A stretch of 64,000 bases of DNA from JAUYMM01 sp049301455 (GCA_049301455.1 JBAQKY010000029.1:44338-108337); one strand, 5' to 3'; shown: positions 15,657 to 24,409, counted from the first letter of the stretch. Made by a program: numbers and translations. The notes: a model not told the origin generated them from the sequence alone.

Positions 15657-18019
15657 GAAGTGTACCAATAATCGCAATCAGAGGATCGGTTGTTTTTCCT
15701 CACACAGACACCTTACTTTCTTTTGTAAGGCCTTCTTCAGTTACAGCAGCTGATAGTGCATTCCAAAAAGATAGGTTGGTTGCAATATTTACTCAAAAAG
15801 ATTCAAGAATTTCTGACCCAGAAAAAGATGATTTGTATGAAATCGGAACATTAGCAACAATCACACAGATGATGACTGTTGAAGATGGAACTCATGCTCT
15901 TGTTCGTGGCCAAGTTAGAGTAAAACTATCTGAAATAGTATCTGATGAACCATTTTTATATGGAAATGTAGAGGAATTACCAGATTTAACAGATAATTCC
16001 CCTGATGTTTTAGCATTGGCCAAAAATTTAAGAGAAAACTTCAGAAAAGCATTAACTTTAGGAAAGACTGTTGAAGTATTATCAGTTGTTAAATTAGTTT
16101 CTGAATCATCAAGTCCAATTGAATTAACGGATCAGATATCTTCTGTTTTAGATTTGAAATTAAATCAACGTCAAAATCTCCTAGAAACTTTTCCGTTGCT
16201 TGAAAGAATGAAGAAAGTAAGCGAACTTCTAAACAAAGAGATTGGTGTCATGGAAATTGAAAAAACAATCTCCTCAAAAACTCAACAACAGTTTGATGAA
16301 ATAATGAAGAAAAATATCTTAAGAGAAAAGAAAAAAGCGATTGATAAAGAATTGGGTGCAATTGATGGTGGTAATGATGAAGGTGAAGTCGCTTCAGAAG
16401 AAATTAAAGAATATAAAAAGAAAATTAGTGATGCCAAAATGCCAAAAGATGTTGAAGAAAAAGCATTAAAAGAACTTGGTAAGTTGGCTAAAATGAGTTC
16501 ATTTAATCCTGAATCAGGGTTTTTAAGAAATTATTTGGACTGGCTTTGCGAAGTGCCATGGAGTGTTGTTACACCAAACAATGTTTCTATAACAAAAGCT
16601 GGAAAGATAATGGATAAAAGACATCATGGTTTGAAGAAAACAAAAGAAAGAATATTAGAATATCTTTCTGTCATGAAGCTTTTGGAGGAAAGAAAACAAA
16701 AAGGAAAAGAAGATAATCAATATCAACCAACAATTCTTTGTTTCATTGGACCACCAGGTGTGGGTAAAACATCAATTGGAAAAGCAATTGCAGAAGCTAT
16801 GGGAAGAAAATTTGCTAGAATTTCACTTGGTGGAATCAGAGATGAAGCTGAAATTAGAGGACACAGAAGAACATATGTTGGGGCATTACCTGGAAGGATA
16901 ATCCAAGGGATAAAACAGGCAGGTACAAGAAATCCTGTATTCATGCTTGATGAAATAGACAAAGTTGGATCAGACTTTAGAGGTGATCCAAGTTCTGCTC
17001 TTCTTGAAGCTTTAGACCCAGAACAAAACAAAGAATTTTCAGACCACTACTTAGAAGTCCCATTTGATTTATCAGACGTTTTCTTCATAGCTACAGGAAA
17101 TGTTTTAGATACAATCCCTCAAGCTTTGCGTGACAGAATGGAAGTTATCCAATTTGCAGGTTATACAGAAGAAGAAAAGTTTGAAATTGCAAATCGATTT
17201 ATCTGGCCAAAACAATTAAAGAATCATGGTTTGGAAAATATAAAAATATCAGATAAAGCATTAAAGGATGTTATATCAAGATACACAAGAGAGTCAGGCG
17301 TTCGTAACTTAGAAAGAAGTATCGCAACAATTCTTCGTAAAATTGCAAGGATGGTTGCAGAAAAGAAGAAATATCCAAAAACAGTTAAAGAATCACACAT
17401 CAGAGAATACTTAGGACCACACAAGTATTCATCATTAATTGCTGAAAAGAAAAATGAGATTGGCATGTCAACAGGTCTTGCAGTTACATCAGTAGGTGGA
17501 GAAATACTATTTATTGAGGTTTCATTAATGCCAGGAAGAGGAAGACTTACATTAACAGGTCAACTTGGAGATGTTATGAAAGAATCTGCACAAGCTGCAT
17601 TTACTTGGGCTAGATCAAATTATAAATTGCTAGGATTAAAGGCTGATTTTTCATCAAAATTAGATATTCACATCCATGTTCCAGAAGGTGCAGTTCCAAA
17701 AGATGGCCCATCTGCAGGAACATCAATTACTACAGCTTTGGTGTCTGCATTAACAAAGATTCCTACCAGAAGAGATACTGGTATGACAGGAGAAATATCA
17801 CTTCGTGGCCATGTTATGGAAATTGGAGGAGTCAAAGAAAAAACAATTGCAGGTCATAGAGCAGGACTTAAAACAATAATTATTCCAAAAGATAATCAAA
17901 AAGATATGGTAGATGTACCTGATAAAGTTAAAAAGGATATTAATTTTGTCTTTGCAGAAAAACTTGAAGATGTTTTAAAAGTAGCCCTCACCAAATGGCC
18001 AATAGTATCTAAGTCGTAA
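15653..18019 (+). CDS. lon: ATP-dependent protease Lon
   Basis: This 788-residue serine protease of the LonA type has an N-terminal LON substrate-binding domain (about 1-195, starting RSVPIIAIRGSVVFPHTD), a coiled linker, an AAA+ module with Walker A GPPGVGKT and FMLDEIDK, and a C-terminal protease domain. The catalytic dyad is Ser687 (KDGPSAGTS) and Lys728 (GGVKEKTIAGH), close to the E. coli numbering. Length and domain order are canonical. It degrades misfolded and regulatory proteins in the cytoplasm. It overlaps the PAP2 gene by 4 nt; no heat-shock operator such as CIRCE was seen. Confidence 0.97.
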   Translation: MRSVPIIAIRGSVVFPHTDTLLSFVRPSSVTAADSAFQKDRLVAIFTQKDSRISDPEKDDLYEIGTLATITQMMTVEDGTHALVRGQVRVKLSEIVSDEPFLYGNVEELPDLTDNSPDVLALAKNLRENFRKALTLGKTVEVLSVVKLVSESSSPIELTDQISSVLDLKLNQRQNLLETFPLLERMKKVSELLNKEIGVMEIEKTISSKTQQQFDEIMKKNILREKKKAIDKELGAIDGGNDEGEVASEEIKEYKKKISDAKMPKDVEEKALKELGKLAKMSSFNPESGFLRNYLDWLCEVPWSVVTPNNVSITKAGKIMDKRHHGLKKTKERILEYLSVMKLLEERKQKGKEDNQYQPTILCFIGPPGVGKTSIGKAIAEAMGRKFARISLGGIRDEAEIRGHRRTYVGALPGRIIQGIKQAGTRNPVFMLDEIDKVGSDFRGDPSSALLEALDPEQNKEFSDHYLEVPFDLSDVFFIATGNVLDTIPQALRDRMEVIQFAGYTEEEKFEIANRFIWPKQLKNHGLENIKISDKALKDVISRYTRESGVRNLERSIATILRKIARMVAEKKKYPKTVKESHIREYLGPHKYSSLIAEKKNEIGMSTGLAVTSVGGEILFIEVSLMPGRGRLTLTGQLGDVMKESAQAAFTWARSNYKLLGLKADFSSKLDIHIHVPEGAVPKDGPSAGTSITTALVSALTKIPTRRDTGMTGEISLRGHVMEIGGVKEKTIAGHRAGLKTIIIPKDNQKDMVDVPDKVKKDINFVFAEKLEDVLKVALTKWPIVSKS

Positions 18020-18078
18020 CAAATAAGTATTCAAAAGATATTGTGGCGATATCGCTAACCGAGTAATACAATACACGT

Positions 18079-18975
18079 ATGTGGTTTATATATGCAGTTG
18101 TACATGTTTTTCTCTTGGTTTTGGTTGTTTATACAGATGAACACCTAGCTACGAATAATAAATTACCTAAAAAATTTGATATCCATACTAAGGTGGGAAG
18201 TGTTTTGATAATGTCGACACTAATGTGTTTTGTTGGAGCTATCCTACTATTCATTATATCGAGAGATTTTAAACTATCCGCCTCGGTCCTTGGATTGTCA
18301 GCAATATCAGCGGTAACAATGGTTTCTTATTGGGGATCGTATTTTTACCTCTTACAAGAATATCCAGCTAATAAAGTTGGTCCGCTGTATCAACTTGGTT
18401 CGATTTGGCTATTAGTAATTGAGTTGCTGTTTGGTGGAAACATTACGATGATTGGATTAATGGGAATATTAACTTTGATATATGGCGCTATTATTTTAGA
18501 TGCCGGTACATTCAAGTGGCAAATTCCTACAAAGCTGCTTAGAATCGGCCTTCCAGCGACCTCGTTGTGGGCTATAACATTGTTTTTGGTCAGGTATGCC
18601 TCAGGAGGTGGGTCGGTTGTCGCAATCTACTTTTGGCAGTTGGTATTTACAGGAATAATCGGGCTAATTTTATATATTTTTGTATCTAAATATAGAGAAG
18701 GTTTTAGATACAGAATAAAACATCAAGGGAAGTTGTTTGTGGGATTGAGTTTGGTAAATGAAACATTTGCCGAAACATCGTATTTGTTTAGTTCATTGGC
18801 TGTTGCAATAGCACCTGTGGCTGCTTATGTTTCATCAATGATGGGTCTTCAGGGTGTATTTTTAATATTATTAATGTTTCTTTTCCCTCAAGGTGAAAGA
18901 GCAAAAGTAACTAAAATACAGGTAATTGCAGCAATCCTAATTGCAGTCGGTGTGTTATTGATTAGCTTAAAATGA
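18079..18975 (+). CDS. EamA/DMT-superfamily permease
   Basis: A 298-residue protein with about ten hydrophobic helices arranged as two five-helix halves, typical of drug/metabolite transporters. The second half ends ERAKVTKIQVIAAILIAVGVLLISL, a common EamA terminus. Substrate unknown. A TACAAT box (18067-18072) ends 6 nt before the ATG. The short palindrome GCGATATCGC at 18046-18055 lies just upstream. Confidence 0.82.
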   Translation: MWFIYAVVHVFLLVLVVYTDEHLATNNKLPKKFDIHTKVGSVLIMSTLMCFVGAILLFIISRDFKLSASVLGLSAISAVTMVSYWGSYFYLLQEYPANKVGPLYQLGSIWLLVIELLFGGNITMIGLMGILTLIYGAIILDAGTFKWQIPTKLLRIGLPATSLWAITLFLVRYASGGGSVVAIYFWQLVFTGIIGLILYIFVSKYREGFRYRIKHQGKLFVGLSLVNETFAETSYLFSSLAVAIAPVAAYVSSMMGLQGVFLILLMFLFPQGERAKVTKIQVIAAILIAVGVLLISLK

Positions 18976-19047
18976 TCTCTTTAATTTAAATCTCAAGGTA
19001 GTTTTGGTCATTTGCTTCTGTAAATGGTAAAATAACCCAATCACATT

Positions 19048-19121
19048 GGCCCCGTCGTCTAGTGGTCTAGGACACTTGGTTCTCATCCAAGAGATCATGA
19101 GTTCAAATCTCATCGGGGTCA
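19048..19121 (+). tRNA. tRNA-Glu (anticodon CTC)
   Basis: Acceptor arms GGCCCCG and CGGGGTC pair, with discriminator A. The anticodon stem CTTGG/CCAAG encloses the loop TTCTCAT, giving anticodon CTC. The T arm ATGAG/CTCAT holds TTCAAAT. All arms pair fully. The sequence after the discriminator is CA-T, so CCA is not encoded. Like tRNA-Gln in this window it has C34 and should read only the G-ending codon. Confidence 0.95.
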
Positions 19122-19267
19122 CATTTTTAAAGATGTATCGCAAAGTATAGTAAAACAACAAAATACCTTCTTGAGTTAAAAACATTGTCAGACTGATGAA
19201 TCATTTTATTGTGTCTCGATGTAATGTAATTTACACATTTATTAAAAATAATGTTATATTATTATAA

Positions 19268-20692
19268 ATGCGTAAGAATATTGTCAAAATAGTTGGATAT
19301 CTTTTTTTATTGACAACTTTGGTTATCGGTACCATAGTGCTTTTAAACCCCGACATCAAGTTTGATATTAGAGAAAAAGCTGCAGAGTTACTAAATCCAT
19401 CATCTGGTAGTAAATTTGTATTTATTAATCATCCTCAACGAGATTTGACTGAAGAAGAAATGCAGTATATTGCGACCAACTATGACATTGCAGTTGTAGG
19501 CAATCAAAATAAGCCAATGACAACTGAGGCTAATCGTCTCAAACAATTAAACCCCTCACTTAAAGTGTATCTTTATTTCCCAACAAGTGTTCGCCAGGAT
19601 GTAGCTACAAATTATGGTAATGATGTGTTCAAAGAAGAATGGTATCTACATAAACAAAATGGAGAGCGTATTGCAAAAACACCAAGCCTTGATTTTGTTG
19701 ATCTTACAAATTTAGAATATAGAGCGTGGGCAGAATCAACGATATTAAAATTTTTAAGTGAGGCTCCATATGATGGAGTTTTGGCAGATAACGCTAACCC
19801 TCTAGGAGCTGAAGGTCCATGGAATTGGTTGAATTTTATTGGTCAAGATAAAATTAATTCATGGAATAGTTCTAGAATTAATTATCTTACTCGCTTGCAA
19901 CGAATTATGGAGTCAAAAGGTAAAACAATCATCTATAATGGCATAAGCAGATCGATAGTAAAGACTAACAGAACGCTTGATACCCTTGATTTTACAAGTG
20001 GGGCTTTGAATGAAGGTTTTTGCTACGGTAAAGATAGTTCAGGAAACAATTCTGTAGTGAGTAAGGAACTCCAGGTCGAAGATATTGAACTGCAAAAAAG
20101 TATTGGGTTGAGAAAAAAAATTTTACTCCAAAAAGTAAATATTGATTCAGCAATAAAAGCAAAATACGGGAAATACTGTTATGGTATATTTTTGATGGGA
20201 CATGTGCCAGGTTATACCTATTTTAAATATGGTGAAGGCTATAGTTTGGCTGTTTTTCCTGAAGAGTATAAAAATAGTCTATCTGAATTGAATATTCCAA
20301 TTGGTTCACCAAAGGGTAATTACAAACGCCAAGGTTGGCTTTTGTACCGAGAGTTTAGTGATGCTTGGGTTGTGGTAAACCTAAACGAAACACGAGCGAC
20401 TTGGACCAATCCAGATGACGGCAAAGTCTTGTCTATTGCACCACAGGATGCCATTTTTATTATTAAGACCACACCTGTTGCGACAGATAAAGTCACTCCT
20501 CCACCTTCTGAAGGTGTAGATAATTGTAGAGATTATTGTAAAAAAGAATTTAATATAACGAGATCAGATGCTGGTTATTGTGCGTTTGCAGAAAAAAATT
20601 GTGCTTTAAATCCAGATGGTGCTGCTGTTTATTCATCAGGAGGTGATAAGTTTTGCCAAGGTGATCGAGGTTTTTGCTGCTGCAAACGGTAA
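19268..20692 (+). CDS. Membrane-anchored GHL15-type putative glycoside hydrolase with Cys-rich tail
   Basis: This 474-residue protein has an N-terminal membrane helix (about 9-28), then a TIM-barrel-like domain matching the GHL15 putative glycosidase family: FVFINHPQRDLT, LNPSLKVYLYFPTS, LDFVDLTNLEYRAWAES, PYDGVLADNANPLG and a later FKYGEGYSLAVFPEEY. The Asp of GVLADN is the likely active-site acid. After a short spacer the last about 55 residues hold eight cysteines ending FCQGDRGFCCCKR, a probable disulfide-knotted extracellular module. TATATT at 19255-19260 ends 7 nt before the ATG. Confidence 0.8.
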   Translation: MRKNIVKIVGYLFLLTTLVIGTIVLLNPDIKFDIREKAAELLNPSSGSKFVFINHPQRDLTEEEMQYIATNYDIAVVGNQNKPMTTEANRLKQLNPSLKVYLYFPTSVRQDVATNYGNDVFKEEWYLHKQNGERIAKTPSLDFVDLTNLEYRAWAESTILKFLSEAPYDGVLADNANPLGAEGPWNWLNFIGQDKINSWNSSRINYLTRLQRIMESKGKTIIYNGISRSIVKTNRTLDTLDFTSGALNEGFCYGKDSSGNNSVVSKELQVEDIELQKSIGLRKKILLQKVNIDSAIKAKYGKYCYGIFLMGHVPGYTYFKYGEGYSLAVFPEEYKNSLSELNIPIGSPKGNYKRQGWLLYREFSDAWVVVNLNETRATWTNPDDGKVLSIAPQDAIFIIKTTPVATDKVTPPPSEGVDNCRDYCKKEFNITRSDAGYCAFAEKNCALNPDGAAVYSSGGDKFCQGDRGFCCCKR

Positions 20693-20776
20693 GCTATTTA
20701 ACAATACAAATTTATAGTAATTTTAAATTTGATGAAAAGACATCATCGATCAAAACTTTGATATAGTCTGATTTGG

Positions 20777-20805
20777 TTGACAAAGAGTTGAGTTGGAGTT
20801 ATGAT
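20777..20805 (+). promoter_or_regulatory. Consensus sigma70-type promoter upstream of greA leader
   Basis: TTGACA at 20777-20782, a 17-nt spacer and TATGAT at 20800-20805 make a near-consensus promoter, predicting a transcript start near 20812. That is about 155 nt before the greA ATG, unlike the leaderless arrangement of most genes here. Confidence 0.65.
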
Positions 20806-20811
20806 AAACAC

Positions 20812-20942
20812 CTTAGTTATTAATATATGAATATTTTTTCCAACATGCCATACAGTTTTAGCCTTATAATTAAGGCTTGAGGTTTGTTGGAGAGAAAATT
20901 ATACATATCTCTCCAAAATTAAATGGGGGGATTATTTTTTTT
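20812..20942 (+). ncRNA. Structured greA leader: candidate attenuator or sRNA
   Basis: Three stems can be read. P1 is AGCCTTA/TAAGGCT at 20860-20877. P2 is TTGGAGAGA (20887-20895) with TCTCTCCAA (20908-20916), nine perfect pairs. P3 is TCTCTCC (20908-20914) with GGGGGGA (20925-20931), seven pairs including two G-U, followed at once by a T-rich tract with eight consecutive T (20935-20942). P2 and P3 share a strand, so they exclude each other, with P2 as antiterminator and P3 as terminator. Termination would release a short RNA of about 130 nt. The fold is inferred by eye. Confidence 0.5.
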
Positions 20943-20967
20943 GAAAAAGTAGTATAAATATAAAAAT

Positions 20968-21450
20968 ATGGCAACACATAAAAAGAACATGGTAAAACAA
21001 GTACAGCTAACAGCTAATGGTCTTGCTGCCTTAAAATCCGAACTTGATGAATTGCTAAATGTAAAAAGGCCTGCTTTAGTCGATAGACTTTCAAATGCTA
21101 GATCTCAGGGTGATTTATCAGAAAACTCAGATTATCAAAATGCAAAAGAGGAGCTTGAATTCTTAGAAGGAAGAATTGAAGAACTAGAAAACGTAATTAA
21201 AAATGCAGTTGTTGTTGATGATTCAAAAAATGGTAGTGGAGCTGGAGTTGGAACAAAAGTAACAGTTCGTGTAAATGGAGTTAAAAACACATTTGAAATA
21301 GTTGGAGAATGGGAAGCTGATTTGACCAAGAAAAAAATCAGTCACACTTCACCACTTGGATCATCACTTGTTGGCAAAAAAGTTGGTGAAAAATTTGAAG
21401 TTGAAGCACCTGTTGGTAAGGTAGTTTACGAGGTTATTGCAATTGATTAA
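20968..21450 (+). CDS. greA: Transcription elongation factor GreA
   Basis: A 160-residue cleavage factor for backtracked RNA polymerase. The N-terminal coiled coil carries the acidic tip RSQGDLSENSDYQNAKEE, whose Asp and Glu coordinate the catalytic Mg2+. The C-terminal FKBP-like domain contains ISHTSPLGSSLVGKKVGE. Length is normal for GreA. The gene has both a distal promoter with a structured leader and a proximal TATAAA/TAAATA box about 7-9 nt before the ATG, so both leadered and leaderless transcripts are possible. A terminator follows. Confidence 0.96.
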   Translation: MATHKKNMVKQVQLTANGLAALKSELDELLNVKRPALVDRLSNARSQGDLSENSDYQNAKEELEFLEGRIEELENVIKNAVVVDDSKNGSGAGVGTKVTVRVNGVKNTFEIVGEWEADLTKKKISHTSPLGSSLVGKKVGEKFEVEAPVGKVVYEVIAID

Positions 21451-21464
21451 ATATTTAATCAATT
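21441..21464. repeat. 24-bp perfect palindrome over the greA stop codon
   Basis: The half-site AATTGATTAAAT is followed directly by its exact reverse complement, with no loop. It covers the last two sense codons of greA (Ile-Asp), the TAA stop (21448-21450) and 14 nt beyond. As RNA it would form an AT-only hairpin; as DNA it could be a dimer-binding site. It sits 8 nt before the terminator. Confidence 0.75.
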
Positions 21465-21472
21465 AAGTTGAT

Positions 21473-21498
21473 AACCTCCTAAATATAGGAGGTTTTTT
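21473..21498 (+). terminator. Intrinsic terminator after greA
   Basis: AACCTCCT (21473-21480) pairs with AGGAGGTT (21487-21494) across a 6-nt loop and runs into six T. It is the clearest rho-independent terminator in the window, and it separates greA from lysS, which has its own -10 box. Confidence 0.85.
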
Positions 21499-21527
21499 AA
21501 TATATAATACAAATATATAATATAAAT

Positions 21528-22976
21528 ATGGACGAATTAAAAAATGTACGAGACGAAAGACTAGAAAAGCTCAAAAGGCTTAAAGATTTAGGGATAGACC
21601 CATATCCTTCTAAAATTTTGTTAAAAGGTAGCCGTATAAATATTTCTGATGCCCTTGACCGAATGGACAAAAAGGTTTTGGTTTCAGGCCGAATCATGTC
21701 GATTAGGTCTCATGGAGGTATATCGTTTGCTGACTTACAAGACGGTTCTGGAAACATACAACTCTTTTTTCAAAAGAAGGTATTAAATGAAGCATATGAA
21801 TTATTAAAGTTGATTGATTCTGGTGATTTTATAGCAGTTTCAGGAAATGTTATGAAGACTGTTGCTGGAGAGACTTCTGTGCTGATAGACGAAATCCAGA
21901 TATTAACAAAATCAATTAGACAAATACCAAGTGCTTGGTATGGTCTAAAAGATACTGAGGAAAGATATAGGCAAAGATATGTGGATTTATTACTTAACAA
22001 TGAACTTAAAGACTTATTTATTAAAAAATCATTATTTTGGAATAGTTTCAGAAACTTCCTAATCAAAAAAGAATTTTTAGAAGTTGAAACACCTGTTTTA
22101 GAAAATACTGCAGGTGGAGCAGACGCTCAACCGTTTGTTACGCATCATGAAGCATTAGACATTGATTTGTTCCTGCGTATTTCAATGGGTGAACTTTGGC
22201 AAAAAAGGTTAATGGTTGCAGGTTTTGAAAAAACATTTGAAATAGGTCGTCAATTTAGGAACGAAGGATTAAGTAGAGAACACCTTCAAGATTACACTCA
22301 AATGGAATTTTATTGGGCATACGCAAATTATGAGGATTCAATGGCCTTAGTTGAAGAAATGTATAAATATGTAGCAAAAGAAACTTTTGGAAAGTTGAAA
22401 TTTGAAATTAATGGTAAAACAGTTGATTTAGAAGGTGAATGGAAAAAAATTGATTACACAGAAACCATAAAAGAAAACACTGGTATTGACATTGTTAGTG
22501 CAACTTCAATTCAAATTGAAGAAAAATTAAAATCACTGAATATTAAATTTGATCCAAAATTAGATAAAGCAAGACTTATTGATATGCTTTGGAAAACAGT
22601 TAGAAAAGAAATTGTTGGTCCTGTATTTCTTGTAGGTCATCCAGTTGAAGTTTCACCGCTTGCAAAGAGAATGGTTGAGAGACCAGAAAATGTAGAAAGA
22701 TATCAGGTTATTATTGCAGGGAGTGAAATGGGGAATGGATACTCAGAATTAAACGATCCAATTGATCAAGCTGAAAGATTTAAGGTGCAACAGAAATTAC
22801 GAGATAGTGGGGATGTTGAAGCGCAAATGAATGACTGGGATTTTGTAAGAGCACTTGAATATGGAATGCCACCAGTTTCAGGGTTTGGTGTTTCAGAGAG
22901 ATTATTTTCATTCCTTGTAGATAAGCCAATTAAAGAAACAGTTCTGTTCCCATTGTTAAGGCCTGAAAACAATTGA
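21528..22976 (+). CDS. lysS: Lysyl-tRNA synthetase (class II)
   Basis: A 482-residue enzyme that charges tRNA-Lys. An N-terminal OB-fold anticodon-binding domain (about 45-150, with GRIMSIRSHGGISFADLQDG) precedes the class II catalytic core: motif 1 region FLEVETPVLENTAGGADAQPF, motif 2 GRQFRNEGLSREHLQDYTQMEFY, and motif 3 in FGVSERLFSFLVD near the C-terminus. The motif 3 region is slightly divergent, with Ser-Glu-Arg-Leu instead of the usual Gly-Ile-Asp-Arg. TATAAT at 21516-21521 ends 6 nt before the ATG. A 7-bp inverted repeat (AAACAAT/ATTGTTT, 22967-22984) straddles the TGA stop. Confidence 0.94.
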   Translation: MDELKNVRDERLEKLKRLKDLGIDPYPSKILLKGSRINISDALDRMDKKVLVSGRIMSIRSHGGISFADLQDGSGNIQLFFQKKVLNEAYELLKLIDSGDFIAVSGNVMKTVAGETSVLIDEIQILTKSIRQIPSAWYGLKDTEERYRQRYVDLLLNNELKDLFIKKSLFWNSFRNFLIKKEFLEVETPVLENTAGGADAQPFVTHHEALDIDLFLRISMGELWQKRLMVAGFEKTFEIGRQFRNEGLSREHLQDYTQMEFYWAYANYEDSMALVEEMYKYVAKETFGKLKFEINGKTVDLEGEWKKIDYTETIKENTGIDIVSATSIQIEEKLKSLNIKFDPKLDKARLIDMLWKTVRKEIVGPVFLVGHPVEVSPLAKRMVERPENVERYQVIIAGSEMGNGYSELNDPIDQAERFKVQQKLRDSGDVEAQMNDWDFVRALEYGMPPVSGFGVSERLFSFLVDKPIKETVLFPLLRPENN

Positions 22977-22994
22977 GATTGTTTAAATTAGATC

Positions 22995-23023
22995 TTTACA
23001 TTGATTAAAAAACAAGGTAAATT
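22995..23023 (+). promoter_or_regulatory. Promoter of the 23030 operon
   Basis: TTTACA (22995-23000), a 17-nt spacer and TAAATT (23018-23023) end 6 nt before the ATG at 23030. This predicts a leaderless transcript that could cover the three small genes up to 24377. Confidence 0.55.
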
Positions 23024-23029
23024 ACACTC

Positions 23030-23401
23030 ATGGCAGTTAAGAAAACAGTTAAAAAAGTAGTAGCAAAGAAAGTTGTGTCTCCAATTGAAGTATTAAAATC
23101 TTTTAAATTTTCTAAGTCTGCTGTAAAAATGACTCCAGAAATGGCAAAAGAAGGAATACTAGAATTAAGATCTGAGATGACACATTATGTTACTGAATCA
23201 GTTTCAGTTTCAATCTTGGCACTACTTTTATTTATAGGTGCACCATCTGTTTTTCCTGAAGTTATAAATCCATATCTTCCATCATCATTATTAATCATGC
23301 AATCATTTGTTGCAGTTCCTACAGTATTTTGGATGTTAACCATTTTAGGAAATATGGTTAGATATTTCAAAATTTTAAAACTTAAAGATTCACTTAAGTA
23401 A
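23030..23401 (+). CDS. Lys-rich two-helix membrane protein, unknown
   Basis: A 123-residue protein with a very basic, Ala/Val/Lys-rich start (AVKKTVKKVVAKKVV) that resembles nucleic-acid-binding tails. Two hydrophobic helices follow (about 58-80 and 86-110), with a short basic C-terminus. I do not recognise a family. The final TAA overlaps the ATG of the HD-domain gene by 1 nt, so the two are probably translationally coupled. Confidence 0.65.
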   Translation: MAVKKTVKKVVAKKVVSPIEVLKSFKFSKSAVKMTPEMAKEGILELRSEMTHYVTESVSVSILALLLFIGAPSVFPEVINPYLPSSLLIMQSFVAVPTVFWMLTILGNMVRYFKILKLKDSLK

Positions 23402-23958
23402 TGATTTCAAGAGACGAAGCCTTCAATTTAGTTACAACTTGGACACAAAATAAAAATTTGATTAAACATATGCTGGCTGTGGAAGCAGCAATGGGTGGTT
23501 TGGCAAAACATTTTGGAGCAGACGAAAATCTATGGAGAATAACAGGTCTTCTTCATGATGCAGATTATGAAAAATATCCAGACAAGCATCCACAAGTTTT
23601 AATTGATGAACTTCAAAAAAGAAACGAATCAGAAGAAATTATAAATGCAATTAAAGCACATGCATGGAAATATAATGGTATGGACAGAGAACCACAAAAT
23701 AATTTGGAGTGGAGTATCTATTGTTGTGATGAGTTGACTGGTCTAATTGTTGCAGTTACTTTGATTAGGCCTGAAAAGAAATTGTCTACTGTAACTGTTG
23801 ATAATGTACTATCTAAGTGGCAAAAGAAAGATTTTGCAAAAGGTGTTGAAAGAGAAAACATAGAACTTTGTGAAGAAAAATTAGGAATTAAACTCAATGA
23901 TTTTATACAGATTGTACTAACTTCAATGCAAGTAATTTCGAATGAAATTGGATTATAA
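23401..23958 (+). CDS. HD-domain metal-dependent hydrolase
   Basis: A 185-residue protein with the HD phosphohydrolase signature: an early His in NLIKHMLAVEAAM, the His-Asp pair in GLLHDADYEKYPDKHP, a second His in IKAHAWKYNG and a late Asp in YCCDELTGLIVA. Small stand-alone members are often annotated as HDIG proteins of unknown substrate, possibly nucleotides. Its ATG overlaps the previous stop, and it is followed after 5 nt by the GreA-like gene. Confidence 0.85.
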   Translation: MISRDEAFNLVTTWTQNKNLIKHMLAVEAAMGGLAKHFGADENLWRITGLLHDADYEKYPDKHPQVLIDELQKRNESEEIINAIKAHAWKYNGMDREPQNNLEWSIYCCDELTGLIVAVTLIRPEKKLSTVTVDNVLSKWQKKDFAKGVERENIELCEEKLGIKLNDFIQIVLTSMQVISNEIGL

Positions 23959-23963
23959 CAGCA

Positions 23964-24377
23964 ATGGATAAAGACAAATTATTTCTAAGCTATTTAGCTG
24001 ATAGAAAAATAAATTTACTAAAGGCAATTGAAAAGGCAAAAGATGCAAGAGATAATGCACCAAGTGCAACAGAATCCCATTCAGATACCAGAAGATCACA
24101 AGCAGAAAAGTTAGTTGTTGCTCTTGAAATAGAGTTGAATAATATCCAAAAAGTTGAAGATAATCCTCAAGACATAAAACTTGTTTACTTTGAAATGACC
24201 ATTAATAGTAATTTAAATAAATTTTTACTTGTTCCAAGTGGAATGGGCGGAGCAGAATTAAATGGTATTAGATTTTTATCTGAAGATACACCCCTAGGAA
24301 GTGAATTAAAAAGTAAAAATACGGGAGACGAATTCGATTTTAATGGCCAAAAAGTGGCAATCCTCAAAGTTGAATAG
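23964..24377 (+). CDS. GreA/GreB-like orphan (Gre C-terminal fold)
   Basis: The protein has 137 residues. The C-terminal half matches the Gre/Rnk FKBP-like domain, including the DTPLGSELKSKNTGDEF segment, comparable to SPLG..L.GKKVGE in GreA, and a last strand KVAILKVE. The N-terminal half is a short helical hairpin (KAIEKAKDARDNAPSATES, RRSQAEKLVVALEIEL) whose tip lacks the GreA DLSENxDY motif. It could bind the RNA polymerase secondary channel without stimulating cleavage. Assignment rests on this short pattern, so function is inferred. Confidence 0.65.
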   Translation: MDKDKLFLSYLADRKINLLKAIEKAKDARDNAPSATESHSDTRRSQAEKLVVALEIELNNIQKVEDNPQDIKLVYFEMTINSNLNKFLLVPSGMGGAELNGIRFLSEDTPLGSELKSKNTGDEFDFNGQKVAILKVE

Positions 24378-24409
24378 CATTTTTTGTAAACTAGATTTAT
24401 ACTTGTACT

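Noticed and set aside
18046..18055. Palindrome GCGATATCGC between lon and the EamA gene
   Set aside because: Ten bases in a 64-kb window is expected by chance many times, and no second copy or regulator supports it.
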